A program made the translations under genes and the position numbers. Below, piece by piece: positions 40,551 to 51,110 of a DNA stretch of 64,000 bases; positions within the stretch are counted from its first letter, which is position 1, and every line of letters begins with the position of its first letter. The DNA is taken from the NCBI RefSeq assembly GCF_018131185.1, contig NZ_JAFCJE010000006.1:310001-374000 (forward strand), in the 5' to 3' direction. Origin of the DNA: Bradyrhizobium diazoefficiens. Its GTDB lineage: Bacteria > Pseudomonadota > Alphaproteobacteria > Rhizobiales > Xanthobacteraceae. The notes below the pieces were generated by a model that was given only the letters and a program-made list of their open reading frames with translations, had not been told where the DNA came from and ran no database searches.

Positions 40551-41912
40551 ATGCAGGTCACAGAGACCCTCTCGGAAGGTTTGAAGCACGAGTTCAAGAT
40601 CAGCGTTCCCGCGTCTGATCTCGACGCCAAGGCCGGTGCCAAGCTCGTTGACCTCAAGGACAAGGTCCGCATCAACGGCTTCCGTCCCGGCAAAGTCCCG
40701 GTCGCTCACCTGAAAAAGGTCTACGGCCGCTCGGTGATGGCCGAGACCATCGACCAGACCATCCGCGACACCAACACGCAGCTGTTCTCCGAGCGCGGCT
40801 TCCGCCTTGCGACCGAGCCGAAGATCACCATGCCGAGCGAGCAGGCCGAGGTCGAGGAGCTGCTGAGCGGCAAGACCGATCTGACCTACACGGTCGCGAT
40901 CGAGGTGGTGCCTTCGATTGCGCTCGCCGACTTCAAGACCTTCGAGGTCGAGAAGCCCGTCGCCGACGTCACCGACGCCGACGTCGACGAGGCGATCAAG
41001 CGCATCGCCGATACCAACCGCAGCTTTGCCGACAAGGGCGAGGGCGCCAAGGCCGCCTCGGGTGATCGCGTCACCATCAACTTCAAGGGCAGCATCAACG
41101 GCGAAGCCTTCGAGGGCGGCACCGGCGAGGGCATCCAAGTCGCCATCGGCTCCAACACCTTCATTCCCGGCTTCGAGGAGCAGCTGATCGGCATCGGCGC
41201 GAATGAGACGCGCACGCTGAAAGTGTCGTTCCCGAAGAACTACATGAACGAGAAGCTCGCCGGCCAGCCGGCCGAGTTCGAGACCACCGCGACGCTGATC
41301 GAGGCGCCGCAGGACCTCGCGATCGACGACGAGTTCGCCAAGTCGCTCGGCCTCGAATCGCTGGAGAAGCTGAAGGAAGCCGCGCGCGAGCGTCTGGTTG
41401 CCGAGTTCGCCGGCGCGACGCGCCAGCGCGTCAAGCGCGCGCTGCTCGACCGCCTCGACGAAGCGCACCGCTTCGAGGCGCCCCCCTCGCTGGTCGACGA
41501 GGAGTTCAATCTGATGTGGAACTCGGTCAAGGCCGAGATGGATTCCGCCGGTAAGACCTTTGCCGACGAGGACACCACCGAGGATGCTGCCAAGGAAGAG
41601 TATCGCAAGATCGCCGACCGCCGTGTGCGGCTCGGCCTCGTGCTCTCCGAGATCGGCGAGAAGAACAAGATCTCCGTGACCGACGACGAGGTCGGCCGCG
41701 CCGTGATCGAGCGCGCGCGCTCCATGCCCGGCCGCGAGAAGGAAGTCTGGGACTATTACCGCAGCAACGCCCAGGCGTTGGCCCAGCTTCGCGCACCGAT
41801 CTATGAGGACAAGGTCGTCGACTTCATCCTCGAACTCGCCAACGTGACCGAGAAGAAGGTCACGCGCGAGGATCTCTACAAGGACGACGAGGCTGAAAAG
41901 ACCGCCGCCTGA
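40551..41912 (+). CDS. tig: Trigger factor
   Basis: The ATG at 40551 gives 453 residues. The N-terminal ribosome-binding domain has the G-F-R-P-G-K-V-P signature (about residues 43-50). The FKBP-type PPIase domain (about 150-245) reads G-D-R-V-T-I-N-F-K-G, F-I-P-G-F-E-E-Q-L-I-G. The helical C-terminal domain extends to about 430 and ends in an acidic tail. It binds nascent chains at the exit tunnel and is a cis/trans prolyl isomerase and chaperone. It lies upstream of clpP, clpX and lon, the conserved order; a dispersed repeat and a terminator separate it from clpP. Confidence 0.98.
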   Translation: MQVTETLSEGLKHEFKISVPASDLDAKAGAKLVDLKDKVRINGFRPGKVPVAHLKKVYGRSVMAETIDQTIRDTNTQLFSERGFRLATEPKITMPSEQAEVEELLSGKTDLTYTVAIEVVPSIALADFKTFEVEKPVADVTDADVDEAIKRIADTNRSFADKGEGAKAASGDRVTINFKGSINGEAFEGGTGEGIQVAIGSNTFIPGFEEQLIGIGANETRTLKVSFPKNYMNEKLAGQPAEFETTATLIEAPQDLAIDDEFAKSLGLESLEKLKEAARERLVAEFAGATRQRVKRALLDRLDEAHRFEAPPSLVDEEFNLMWNSVKAEMDSAGKTFADEDTTEDAAKEEYRKIADRRVRLGLVLSEIGEKNKISVTDDEVGRAVIERARSMPGREKEVWDYYRSNAQALAQLRAPIYEDKVVDFILELANVTEKKVTREDLYKDDEAEKTAA

Positions 41913-41931
41913 AGGCTCTGAAGCATTTTCG

Positions 41932-42016
41932 AGCGAAGTGGATACCGGTTCGCGTAAAGAAAACGCGTCAAACTAAAACCCGGAGGCCCGTTCCGATTTC
42001 ATCGGAATGGGGCTCC
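41932..42016. repeat. Dispersed intergenic repeat (AGCATTTTCGAGCGAAGTGG family)
   Basis: The element begins AGCATTTTCGAGCGAAGTGG, continues with ATACCGGTTCGCGTAAAG and GAAAACGCGTCAA, and ends in a hairpin TTCCGAT-TTC-ATCGGAA within GGCCCG...GGGGC. I recognise this as one of the most abundant intergenic repeats of Bradyrhizobium and Rhodopseudomonas. Confidence 0.8.
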
Positions 42017-42045
42017 AGGATAGTCTCCTATTAAGGATGATCGGC

Positions 42046-42087
42046 AAAGAGGCCCAGCTAGCCAGATGGCCGGCTGGGCCTCTTTGT
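42046..42087 (+). terminator. tig terminator
   Basis: AAAGAGGCCCAGC (42046-42058) pairs perfectly with GCTGGGCCTCTTT (42073-42085) around a 14-nt loop that can form a small inner stem. The T tract is short, so termination may be partial. Confidence 0.75.
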
Positions 42088-42288
42088 GCGAATCAGCTTC
42101 AACTGCCCGACGGATTAAGCCTTAATGCGCTCCGCACTTGTCAGGAGCGAATTGGGCTATATCTGTCGGTAGCCTTTCTGCTTCTTACCCAAGTTCCTGC
42201 ATCACAGGACGTCCATCCGCCCCGGCAAATCCAGCCAGACTGGCAAGCCTGCCCGGCGGTGTCCGTCTCCGAAAACCCTAGGTGACTC

Positions 42289-42924
42289 ATGCGCGATCCG
42301 GTTGAAACCTACATGAACCTCGTGCCCATGGTGGTCGAGCAGACCAACCGTGGCGAGCGCGCCTACGACATCTTCTCGCGCCTGCTGAAGGAGCGCATCA
42401 TCTTTCTGACCGGGCCGGTCGAGGACGGCATGTCGACGCTGGTCGTCGCTCAGCTCCTGTTCCTCGAGGCGGAAAATCCGAAGAAGGAAATCTCGATGTA
42501 CATCAACTCGCCGGGCGGCGTGGTGACGTCGGGTCTTGCCATCTACGACACCATGCAGTTCATCCGCCCGCCGGTCTCGACGCTGTGCACGGGGCAGGCC
42601 GCCTCGATGGGCTCGCTGCTGCTCTGCGCCGGCGAGAAGGACATGCGCTTCTCGCTGCCGAACGCGCGCATCATGGTGCATCAGCCTTCCGGTGGCTTCC
42701 AGGGCCAGGCCACCGACATCATGCTGCACGCCCAGGAAATCCTGAACCTGAAGAAGCGGCTCAACGAAATCTACGTGAAGCACACCGGCCAGACCTACAA
42801 GTCGATCGAGGACGCGTTGGAACGCGACAAGTTCCTGACCGCGAACGACGCCAAGGAGTTCGGCCTGGTCGACAGGGTCATCGACAAGCGCGCTGAGGAA
42901 GCGGCAGGAACGAAGACCCCGTAG
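42289..42924 (+). CDS. clpP: ATP-dependent Clp protease proteolytic subunit
   Basis: The 211-residue serine protease has the active-site Ser in T-G-Q-A-A-S-M-G-S-L-L-L (residue about 106), the His in M-V-H-Q-P-S-G-G (about 131) and the N-terminal N-L-V-P-M-V-V-E-Q-T. The sequence between them, I-Y-D-T-M-Q-F-I, is typical. It forms a 14-mer that degrades substrates unfolded by ClpX or ClpA. It is separated from clpX by 457 bp, long for this pair, and each gene has room for its own promoter. Confidence 0.98.
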   Translation: MRDPVETYMNLVPMVVEQTNRGERAYDIFSRLLKERIIFLTGPVEDGMSTLVVAQLLFLEAENPKKEISMYINSPGGVVTSGLAIYDTMQFIRPPVSTLCTGQAASMGSLLLCAGEKDMRFSLPNARIMVHQPSGGFQGQATDIMLHAQEILNLKKRLNEIYVKHTGQTYKSIEDALERDKFLTANDAKEFGLVDRVIDKRAEEAAGTKTP

Positions 42925-43381
42925 CACCACTGGAACGCGACGCGATCCCTCGGCAGCCGCTTGGGATCGTCTCGCACCATCAGGGTGGCGTTCACGCTAT
43001 GGACGCGTGTGCGCGTTGCAAAACGCGGTTTTGCGCCCTGCGGCAGGCAGAAAGTTCCGCTTTCGTGCTTGTTTTTCGTGGCAATCCAGCAACGTCGGGG
43101 TGATTTCGATCACTTCGCCCGTGCCAAGACCGGAAATCACGGTATTGTCACGGGTAGCCGACGACCCCCGATTAGCGAATTCTTGATAGTCGGGTGACAG
43201 CATGGTTGGCTACGATTGATCGGCTATGATCGCGGAGAATCGAGCTGCCGTGATTCGCACGGTGTGTAACGCGTAGGGTCTTTTTTGGTACGGAATTTGC
43301 TCTACTTAAGCTTCATGCCGGCCTTCGTGTCGGAATGGAGCGATCGAGCGGAACGGGATCGAACCGCGGACGGAGACATGA
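42925..43381. other. 457-bp clpP-clpX intergenic region
   Basis: Nothing encodes a credible protein; a 68-codon minus-strand frame (42997-43203) lacks recognisable features. A small hairpin GCGTTGCAAAACGCGGTTTTGCGC lies near 43012-43035. Most notable is a near-consensus sigma-54 element at 43285-43301 upstream of clpX. Confidence 0.5.
43285..43301 (+). promoter_or_regulatory. Sigma-54-like -24/-12 element upstream of clpX
   Basis: TTGGTACGGAATTTGCT matches the sigma-54 consensus TTGGCACG-N4-TTGCT at all conserved positions except T for C after TTGG. GG and GC are separated by exactly 10 bp. It points at clpX and ends 81 bp before its start. The spacing and base matches are stronger than those of the established-type glnB promoter in this window. 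Confidence 0.6.
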
Positions 43382-44653
<1,272 letters not shown>

Positions 44654-44746
44654 TCTGGCGGCCGGAACGCTGCAATTGTATCCCCAAGTCGGGCTGCGGA
44701 AGTGTATCTCCGCAGCCGGTGTTGCGTCGCTTACCGCGTTGCGTAA

Positions 44747-44767
44747 GCGCCTGATGGCGCGCGTTTT
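44747..44767 (+). terminator. Possible clpX terminator
   Basis: GCGCC and GGCGC form a 5-bp stem with a TGAT loop, followed by GCG and TTTTT. The stem is short, so this is a weak call. Confidence 0.4.
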
Positions 44768-44774
44768 TCGATGA

Positions 44775-44806
44775 CTTGACACCCCCCGGGTCGATAGCCA
44801 CCTAAT
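44775..44806 (+). promoter_or_regulatory. Candidate lon promoter
   Basis: CTTGACA (44775-44781) followed after 19 bp by CCTAAT (44801-44806) could be a sigma-70 -35/-10 pair with a long spacer, or a sigma-32-like CTTGA...CCTAAT promoter. Heat-shock control of lon is common; the bases alone do not decide. Confidence 0.4.
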
Positions 44807-44973
44807 GTCGGCGGCGAGCGAAAATTCTCTTCCAGATTCGCCTCAGTTCCGATCCGGCGAGCCGGTCCAACTCGTAGAGGACCGACCGGCCTTGCGGATC
44901 AATTCGGCACCTTGTGGCGGTTGCGCATGATCAGCGGGCTGCGTGCGAGGGGGTAAAGCAAAAGGAAAAGGCC

Positions 44974-47397
<2,424 letters not shown>

Positions 47398-47419
47398 GAT
47401 CGCAGCTCGGAATGATGAT

Positions 47420-47448
47420 AAAACGGCGCCTTCGGGCGCCGTTTTTTT
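47420..47448 (+). terminator. lon terminator
   Basis: AAACGGCGCC (47421-47430) pairs with GGCGCCGTTT (47435-47444) around a TTCG tetraloop, followed by a T run to 47448. It is a very strong intrinsic terminator. Confidence 0.95.
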
Positions 47449-47471
47449 ATGGGGGCAGGGAGACGAGGGCG

Positions 47472-47876
47472 ATGCAGGTCAACGGGCGATGCCATTGCGG
47501 GACAATCACCTTCGAGGCCGAGGTCGATCCGGAGGCGGTTTCGGTCTGCCACTGCACCGACTGCCAGGCGCTGACCGGCTCGCCGTTCCGGGTGACGGCC
47601 GTCTGCACCAGGGACGACGTCCGCCTGACCGGCGGCACGCCAAGAATCTACGGCAAACGCGGTGACAACGGCCGGATGCGCTTCCAGCACTTCTGCGAGG
47701 ACTGCGGTTCCCCGCTGTTCACCAGCGGCGAGGGCGATCAGGCGGACGATTGGGGGATTCGCTGGGGCTCGATCCGCCAGCGTGACAAGCTGCGGCCGGT
47801 GAGGCAGATCTGGTGCCAGTCCGCAGCAGTGTGGATCGATGCCGTGCCGCTGCTGCCGGGAAGGCCAGGGGATTGA
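47472..47876 (+). CDS. GFA family zinc protein
   Basis: The ATG at 47472 gives 134 residues; GAGG precedes it. The GFA (glutathione-dependent formaldehyde-activating) fold is shown by C-H-C-G-T-I-T-F near the start, V-C-H-C-T-D-C-Q-A-L-T-G-S-P-F-R (zinc Cys) and H-F-C-E-D-C-G-S-P-L-F. The family binds two zinc ions through Cys; only some members act on S-hydroxymethylglutathione, so a formaldehyde role is not proven. It lies after the lon terminator. A tRNA-Val follows at 62 bp. Confidence 0.88.
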   Translation: MQVNGRCHCGTITFEAEVDPEAVSVCHCTDCQALTGSPFRVTAVCTRDDVRLTGGTPRIYGKRGDNGRMRFQHFCEDCGSPLFTSGEGDQADDWGIRWGSIRQRDKLRPVRQIWCQSAAVWIDAVPLLPGRPGD

Positions 47877-47937
47877 GGTCAAGTGGTTGGGCCGGGGTCT
47901 TGCCCGGTTGGGGCCCGTAGGGCTAAAGAGGCGGCGA

Positions 47938-48014
47938 GGGCGGTTAGCTCAGCTGGTTAGAGCATCTCGTTTACACCGAGAGGGTCCGCGGTTCGAATCC
48001 GTGACCGCCCACCA
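47938..48014 (+). tRNA. tRNA-Val(UAC)
   Basis: The 77-nt gene has acceptor GGGCGGT/ACCGCCC, an anticodon stem TCTCG/CGAGA with loop TTTACAC (anticodon TAC), GGTTCGAATCC in the T-arm and an encoded CCA. It reads GUA and probably other GUN codons. Confidence 0.96.
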
Positions 48015-48196
48015 ACCTTCACGAGTTGCGGCTCGGCACGGCACAGCCCGCGATTAGCGCGAAGAAATAAGGTCTGGCAGGCAGGGCGCGGGGCCCCCTT
48101 CGCTGCGCCCGCTTGCGGGATTCAGCCTCATCGGGTAACCCCGTTTGGGCACGATCGGGACGATTTTGGCCATAGCCCTTTCGCCCTGGGTTCGGA

Positions 48197-49255
48197 ATGA
48201 TAGATGCGTTGATCATTGGCGGTGGCGCTTATGGCTGCGACATCGCCGCCGAACTGAAGTCAATGGGGTTCGAGCGGGTCGTTCTGGCCGAGCGGGAATC
48301 TTGCCTGTTCGGCCGGGCGTCTTATGCGAACCAGGCGCGGATCCACAACGGCTACCACTACCCGCGCTCGATCACGACCGCCGAACGATCGCGCATCAAT
48401 TTCGAACGCTTCGTGCGCGACTACCCGGACGCGGTGCTCTCCACGATGGTGAAGCTCTACGCGATCGCCAAGGATTCGCGGATCAGCGCCCATCAATTCT
48501 CGGTCTTTTGCGAGCGTATCGGCGCGCCGTGCCACGTCGCCCCGTCGCAATACGAGAACCTGTTCGATCCTGCGCTCGTCGAGGCTGTCTTTGTCACCGA
48601 GGAACTGGCGTTTGACGCGACCGTTCTGGCCCGACATATGACCAATCGGCTTCGGCGGCTTGAAGTCGATCTCCGGCTCGGCACGGCGGCCCGCGTCCTC
48701 GGGAGTGACGGCGCGGGCGTCAGCTTCGAGCTCAACGGTCAGCGCGGGGACGCACGCTGGTTGTTCAACTGCACCTATTCCGACCTTGGGCAGATCGGAA
48801 TTGACATCGAGACCAGGATCAAGCGCGAGATGGCCGAGCTCGCGATCATCCGGCCACCCTCGGCCCTCGACGGGCTTGGCATCACCGTCCTGGACGGGCC
48901 GTTCTTTTCGCTCATGCCGTTCCCCGCGCTCGGAATGTACTCGCTGTCCCACGTCCGCTATACGCCACATCAGGCCAGCCTCGATCTGACGGAGCCGCTT
49001 GCGCCGGTGCTCTCGAACGCCAGCTACATGTTGCGCGACACCGCGCGCTTCATTCCGGCCATGTCGAGCTGCCGTTACGAGACGTCGCTGTTCGAGATCA
49101 AGGCGACGATCGCGCGCAACGAGGACGACGACGGTCGCCCAATCCTGTTCGAGCGCAACAGGGAGCATCCGCGGATTTTCTCCATTTTGGGTGCGAAGAT
49201 CGATAATATCTACGATACGCGGGCTTATCTGCGGTCCATCACGTGGAGTGACTGA
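48197..49255 (+). CDS. FAD-dependent oxidoreductase of DAO type
   Basis: The 352-residue protein starts with an FAD-binding beta-alpha-beta unit (M-I-D-A-L-I-I-G-G-G-A-Y-G-C-D-I-A-A-E-L), followed by the N-Q-A-R-I-H-N-G-Y-H-Y-P-R-S motif at residues 50-63. The latter is characteristic of a DAO subgroup that I associate with polysaccharide clusters. It probably oxidises a hydroxyl or amine on a sugar or amino-sugar intermediate. It is the first gene of a plus-strand group with the GT2-like gene (1 bp after) and the SDR gene. A 182-bp gap to tRNA-Val contains its promoter. Confidence 0.78.
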   Translation: MIDALIIGGGAYGCDIAAELKSMGFERVVLAERESCLFGRASYANQARIHNGYHYPRSITTAERSRINFERFVRDYPDAVLSTMVKLYAIAKDSRISAHQFSVFCERIGAPCHVAPSQYENLFDPALVEAVFVTEELAFDATVLARHMTNRLRRLEVDLRLGTAARVLGSDGAGVSFELNGQRGDARWLFNCTYSDLGQIGIDIETRIKREMAELAIIRPPSALDGLGITVLDGPFFSLMPFPALGMYSLSHVRYTPHQASLDLTEPLAPVLSNASYMLRDTARFIPAMSSCRYETSLFEIKATIARNEDDDGRPILFERNREHPRIFSILGAKIDNIYDTRAYLRSITWSD

Positions 49256-49256
49256 A

Positions 49257-50294
49257 ATGGCGTTGCTCACCTCGATCTCGGCGATCGTGGTTCAGGACCG
49301 GACCGATCCGGATCCGTCGCTGTTCGAACGGTTGAACGCGACCTTGTCCCGCATCGCCGTCGATTCCGAAGTGATCATCGTCGCCAACAACGTGACCGCG
49401 GAGATCGTCCGAACCCTCCGGCCGTTCGTTGAATCGATCCCGGACACGACATGCGTGATCCTGGCTGCGCCCACAGATACGGATGTCGCCCGGCTGATCG
49501 GCATCGACTACGCCATCGGCGATTACGTGGTGTTCCTGACGCCGACCAATGCCGAGCTTTCGGCCGCCGAGAGCCTGGCGCGGGAGACGAGCAAGGGCTT
49601 CGACCTCGTTACCGTCGTAGATCCCGAGGCGAAGCAGAAGTTCGAAGGACGATGGGTCTATTGGCTGCTCTATGAGGTCTATTTCAAGTTCTACAGCATC
49701 TTGACCGGGCGTACCGTGAAGCCGGAGGGGGCCACGCTCAGGCTGCTTTCCAGGCCGGCCGCGCTCTACGTCGCCAATCAGTTCGGCGGAGAGATATTGC
49801 TCAAGTCACGCGATATCGGCAGCGGATTTCCCGCTACCCAACTCTCCATTGCCGGTATTTCGGAAGGAACGGAGTACATCCGCGATATCAAGGATGCCTG
49901 GCGCAAGGCGCTGAGAATGCTGAGCTCCAATGCGGCGCCGCTCCGGGCCGCGCTGCTCGTGTCCTTCGCCGCGGCGATCCTGTCGCTCGTCTACTCCGTC
50001 TATGTCTTCTTCGTGTACTTCTTCGTGCCTTACGTGCGTGGCTGGACGACGCTTTCGCTGCAGATCTCCGGCATGATGTTGTTGTTCTCGACGATCTTCA
50101 TCCTACTTGCCGAATACGTCGTGCAGATCCATTCGACCAACCCCGCGCGCTGGCGCCGCGGCCTGGTGATGCGTGAGTGGCGTAGCGCACGCACCAAGCG
50201 CAGCGCCAGGCTGAATGTGGTCGATCCCGGCGGAAAATTTCAGGTTGGGGCGGTCCATCTCATCGGAGCGCGGCCGGAGCCGGGCAGCGACTGA
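49257..50294 (+). CDS. GT2-like protein with two C-terminal TM helices, donor-site motif lost
   Basis: The ATG at 49257 gives 345 residues. Residues 5-200 have the GT2 (DPM1-like) strand-loop layout: S-I-S-A-I-V-V-Q at the start and D-Y-A-I-G-D-Y-V-V-F-L near 84-94. The D-D-G-S-like loop reads A-N-N-V-T (43-47), and the place of the D-x-D motif is L-T-P-T-N-A-E (94-100), so metal-nucleotide chemistry is doubtful. Two hydrophobic helices (about 228-258 and 262-288) resemble the C-terminal anchor of polyprenyl-phosphate glycosyltransferases. It may bind a lipid carrier or partner. It lies between the FAD oxidoreductase and SDR genes. Confidence 0.65.
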   Translation: MALLTSISAIVVQDRTDPDPSLFERLNATLSRIAVDSEVIIVANNVTAEIVRTLRPFVESIPDTTCVILAAPTDTDVARLIGIDYAIGDYVVFLTPTNAELSAAESLARETSKGFDLVTVVDPEAKQKFEGRWVYWLLYEVYFKFYSILTGRTVKPEGATLRLLSRPAALYVANQFGGEILLKSRDIGSGFPATQLSIAGISEGTEYIRDIKDAWRKALRMLSSNAAPLRAALLVSFAAAILSLVYSVYVFFVYFFVPYVRGWTTLSLQISGMMLLFSTIFILLAEYVVQIHSTNPARWRRGLVMREWRSARTKRSARLNVVDPGGKFQVGAVHLIGARPEPGSD

Positions 50295-50324
50295 GCGGGG
50301 CGAACATGATCGGGAGCGTCAAGC

Positions 50325-51104
50325 ATGTGGAACGACAATGAACGATGCGCTCTAGTTGGATATACCGGCTTTGTCGGGTCCAACTTGGCGCGAGGCGCGC
50401 GCTTCTCGCATCGCTACAATTCCTCGAATTTTCGGCAGATGCGAGACGAGCAATTCGACACGATCGTCTGCGCGGGGGTCAGCGCGGCCAAATGGAAGGC
50501 GAACCTCGATCCCGCCTCCGACTGGGAGCAGATATCGGCCCTCATCGCCGAACTGGCCACTATAAGGGCCCGCCGCTTCATCCTCATTTCCACGGTCGAT
50601 GTCTATCCTGACACTTCGCTTCCACTCGACGAGGCGGCGGATATCGGCGGTGAGAATCATGCTTACGGCACGCACCGTCTTCGTCTCGAAGAGTTCGTGG
50701 CGGGGACATTCGAGCGCTTTTCGATCGTGCGGTTGCCCGCCCTGTTTGGCCCGGGCTTGAAGAAGAACGCCTTGTTCGACCTCGTGAGCAATCACGAGAT
50801 CGATCGCATCAATCCCAACGGGATCTTTCAGTGGTACCCGGTCGGGAAGTTGCTCAACGATCTGACGATCATCGAGCGGGCCGATCTCCAGCGCGTCAAT
50901 TTGGTGACCGAGCCGATTCCACTTCGCGCGATCTGGGAGAGGTACTTTCCCCAGCATGAAATCCCCGACGTTACGGCGCCGGGTGCGCAGTATCGATTGC
51001 GCAGCAGGTTCGCAAACCTCTTTGGCGGTCGCGATGGCCATGTCATGAGCGCGAGCCAGGTCATGTCAGAGATCGGCGCTTTTGTTGCGCGGGGAATCGA
51101 GTAG
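50325..51104 (+). CDS. SDR (NAD-dependent epimerase/dehydratase-like)
   Basis: The 259-residue protein has the extended-SDR nucleotide loop A-L-V-G-Y-T-G-F-V-G-S-N-L (9-21), an S-T-V-D-V-Y-P motif (89-95) and the catalytic Tyr region Y114-G-T-H-R118. The usual motif is Y-x3-K; here Arg replaces the Lys. The family acts on nucleotide sugars, e.g. as 4,6-dehydratase or epimerase, but Lys is normally needed to lower the Tyr pKa. The gene follows the GT2-like gene by 30 bp and converges on the GT-C-like gene, with 6 bp between their ends. Whether it is still an active enzyme is open. Confidence 0.78.
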   Translation: MWNDNERCALVGYTGFVGSNLARGARFSHRYNSSNFRQMRDEQFDTIVCAGVSAAKWKANLDPASDWEQISALIAELATIRARRFILISTVDVYPDTSLPLDEAADIGGENHAYGTHRLRLEEFVAGTFERFSIVRLPALFGPGLKKNALFDLVSNHEIDRINPNGIFQWYPVGKLLNDLTIIERADLQRVNLVTEPIPLRAIWERYFPQHEIPDVTAPGAQYRLRSRFANLFGGRDGHVMSASQVMSEIGAFVARGIE

Positions 51105-51110
51105 CGACGG

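Larger units (their letters stand above)
41913..42288. other. 376-bp tig-clpP intergenic region
   Basis: It contains a recognised dispersed repeat (41932-42016) and the tig terminator (42046-42087). The remaining part up to 42288 should carry the clpP promoter, but I cannot assign hexamers with confidence. The weak match CTTGTC...TATATC around 42137-42165 is a possible candidate. Confidence 0.45.
44654..44973. other. 320-bp clpX-lon intergenic region
   Basis: It contains a short hairpin-T stretch (GCGCC TGAT GGCGC then GCGTTTTT, 44747-44767), which may end clpX transcription, and then the candidate lon promoter at 44775-44806. The rest shows no gene or repeat. Confidence 0.45.

Noticed and set aside
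42997..43203. 68-codon minus-strand frame between clpP and clpX
   Set aside because: No ribosome site, no hydrophobic or motif features, and a second open frame overlaps it on the plus strand.
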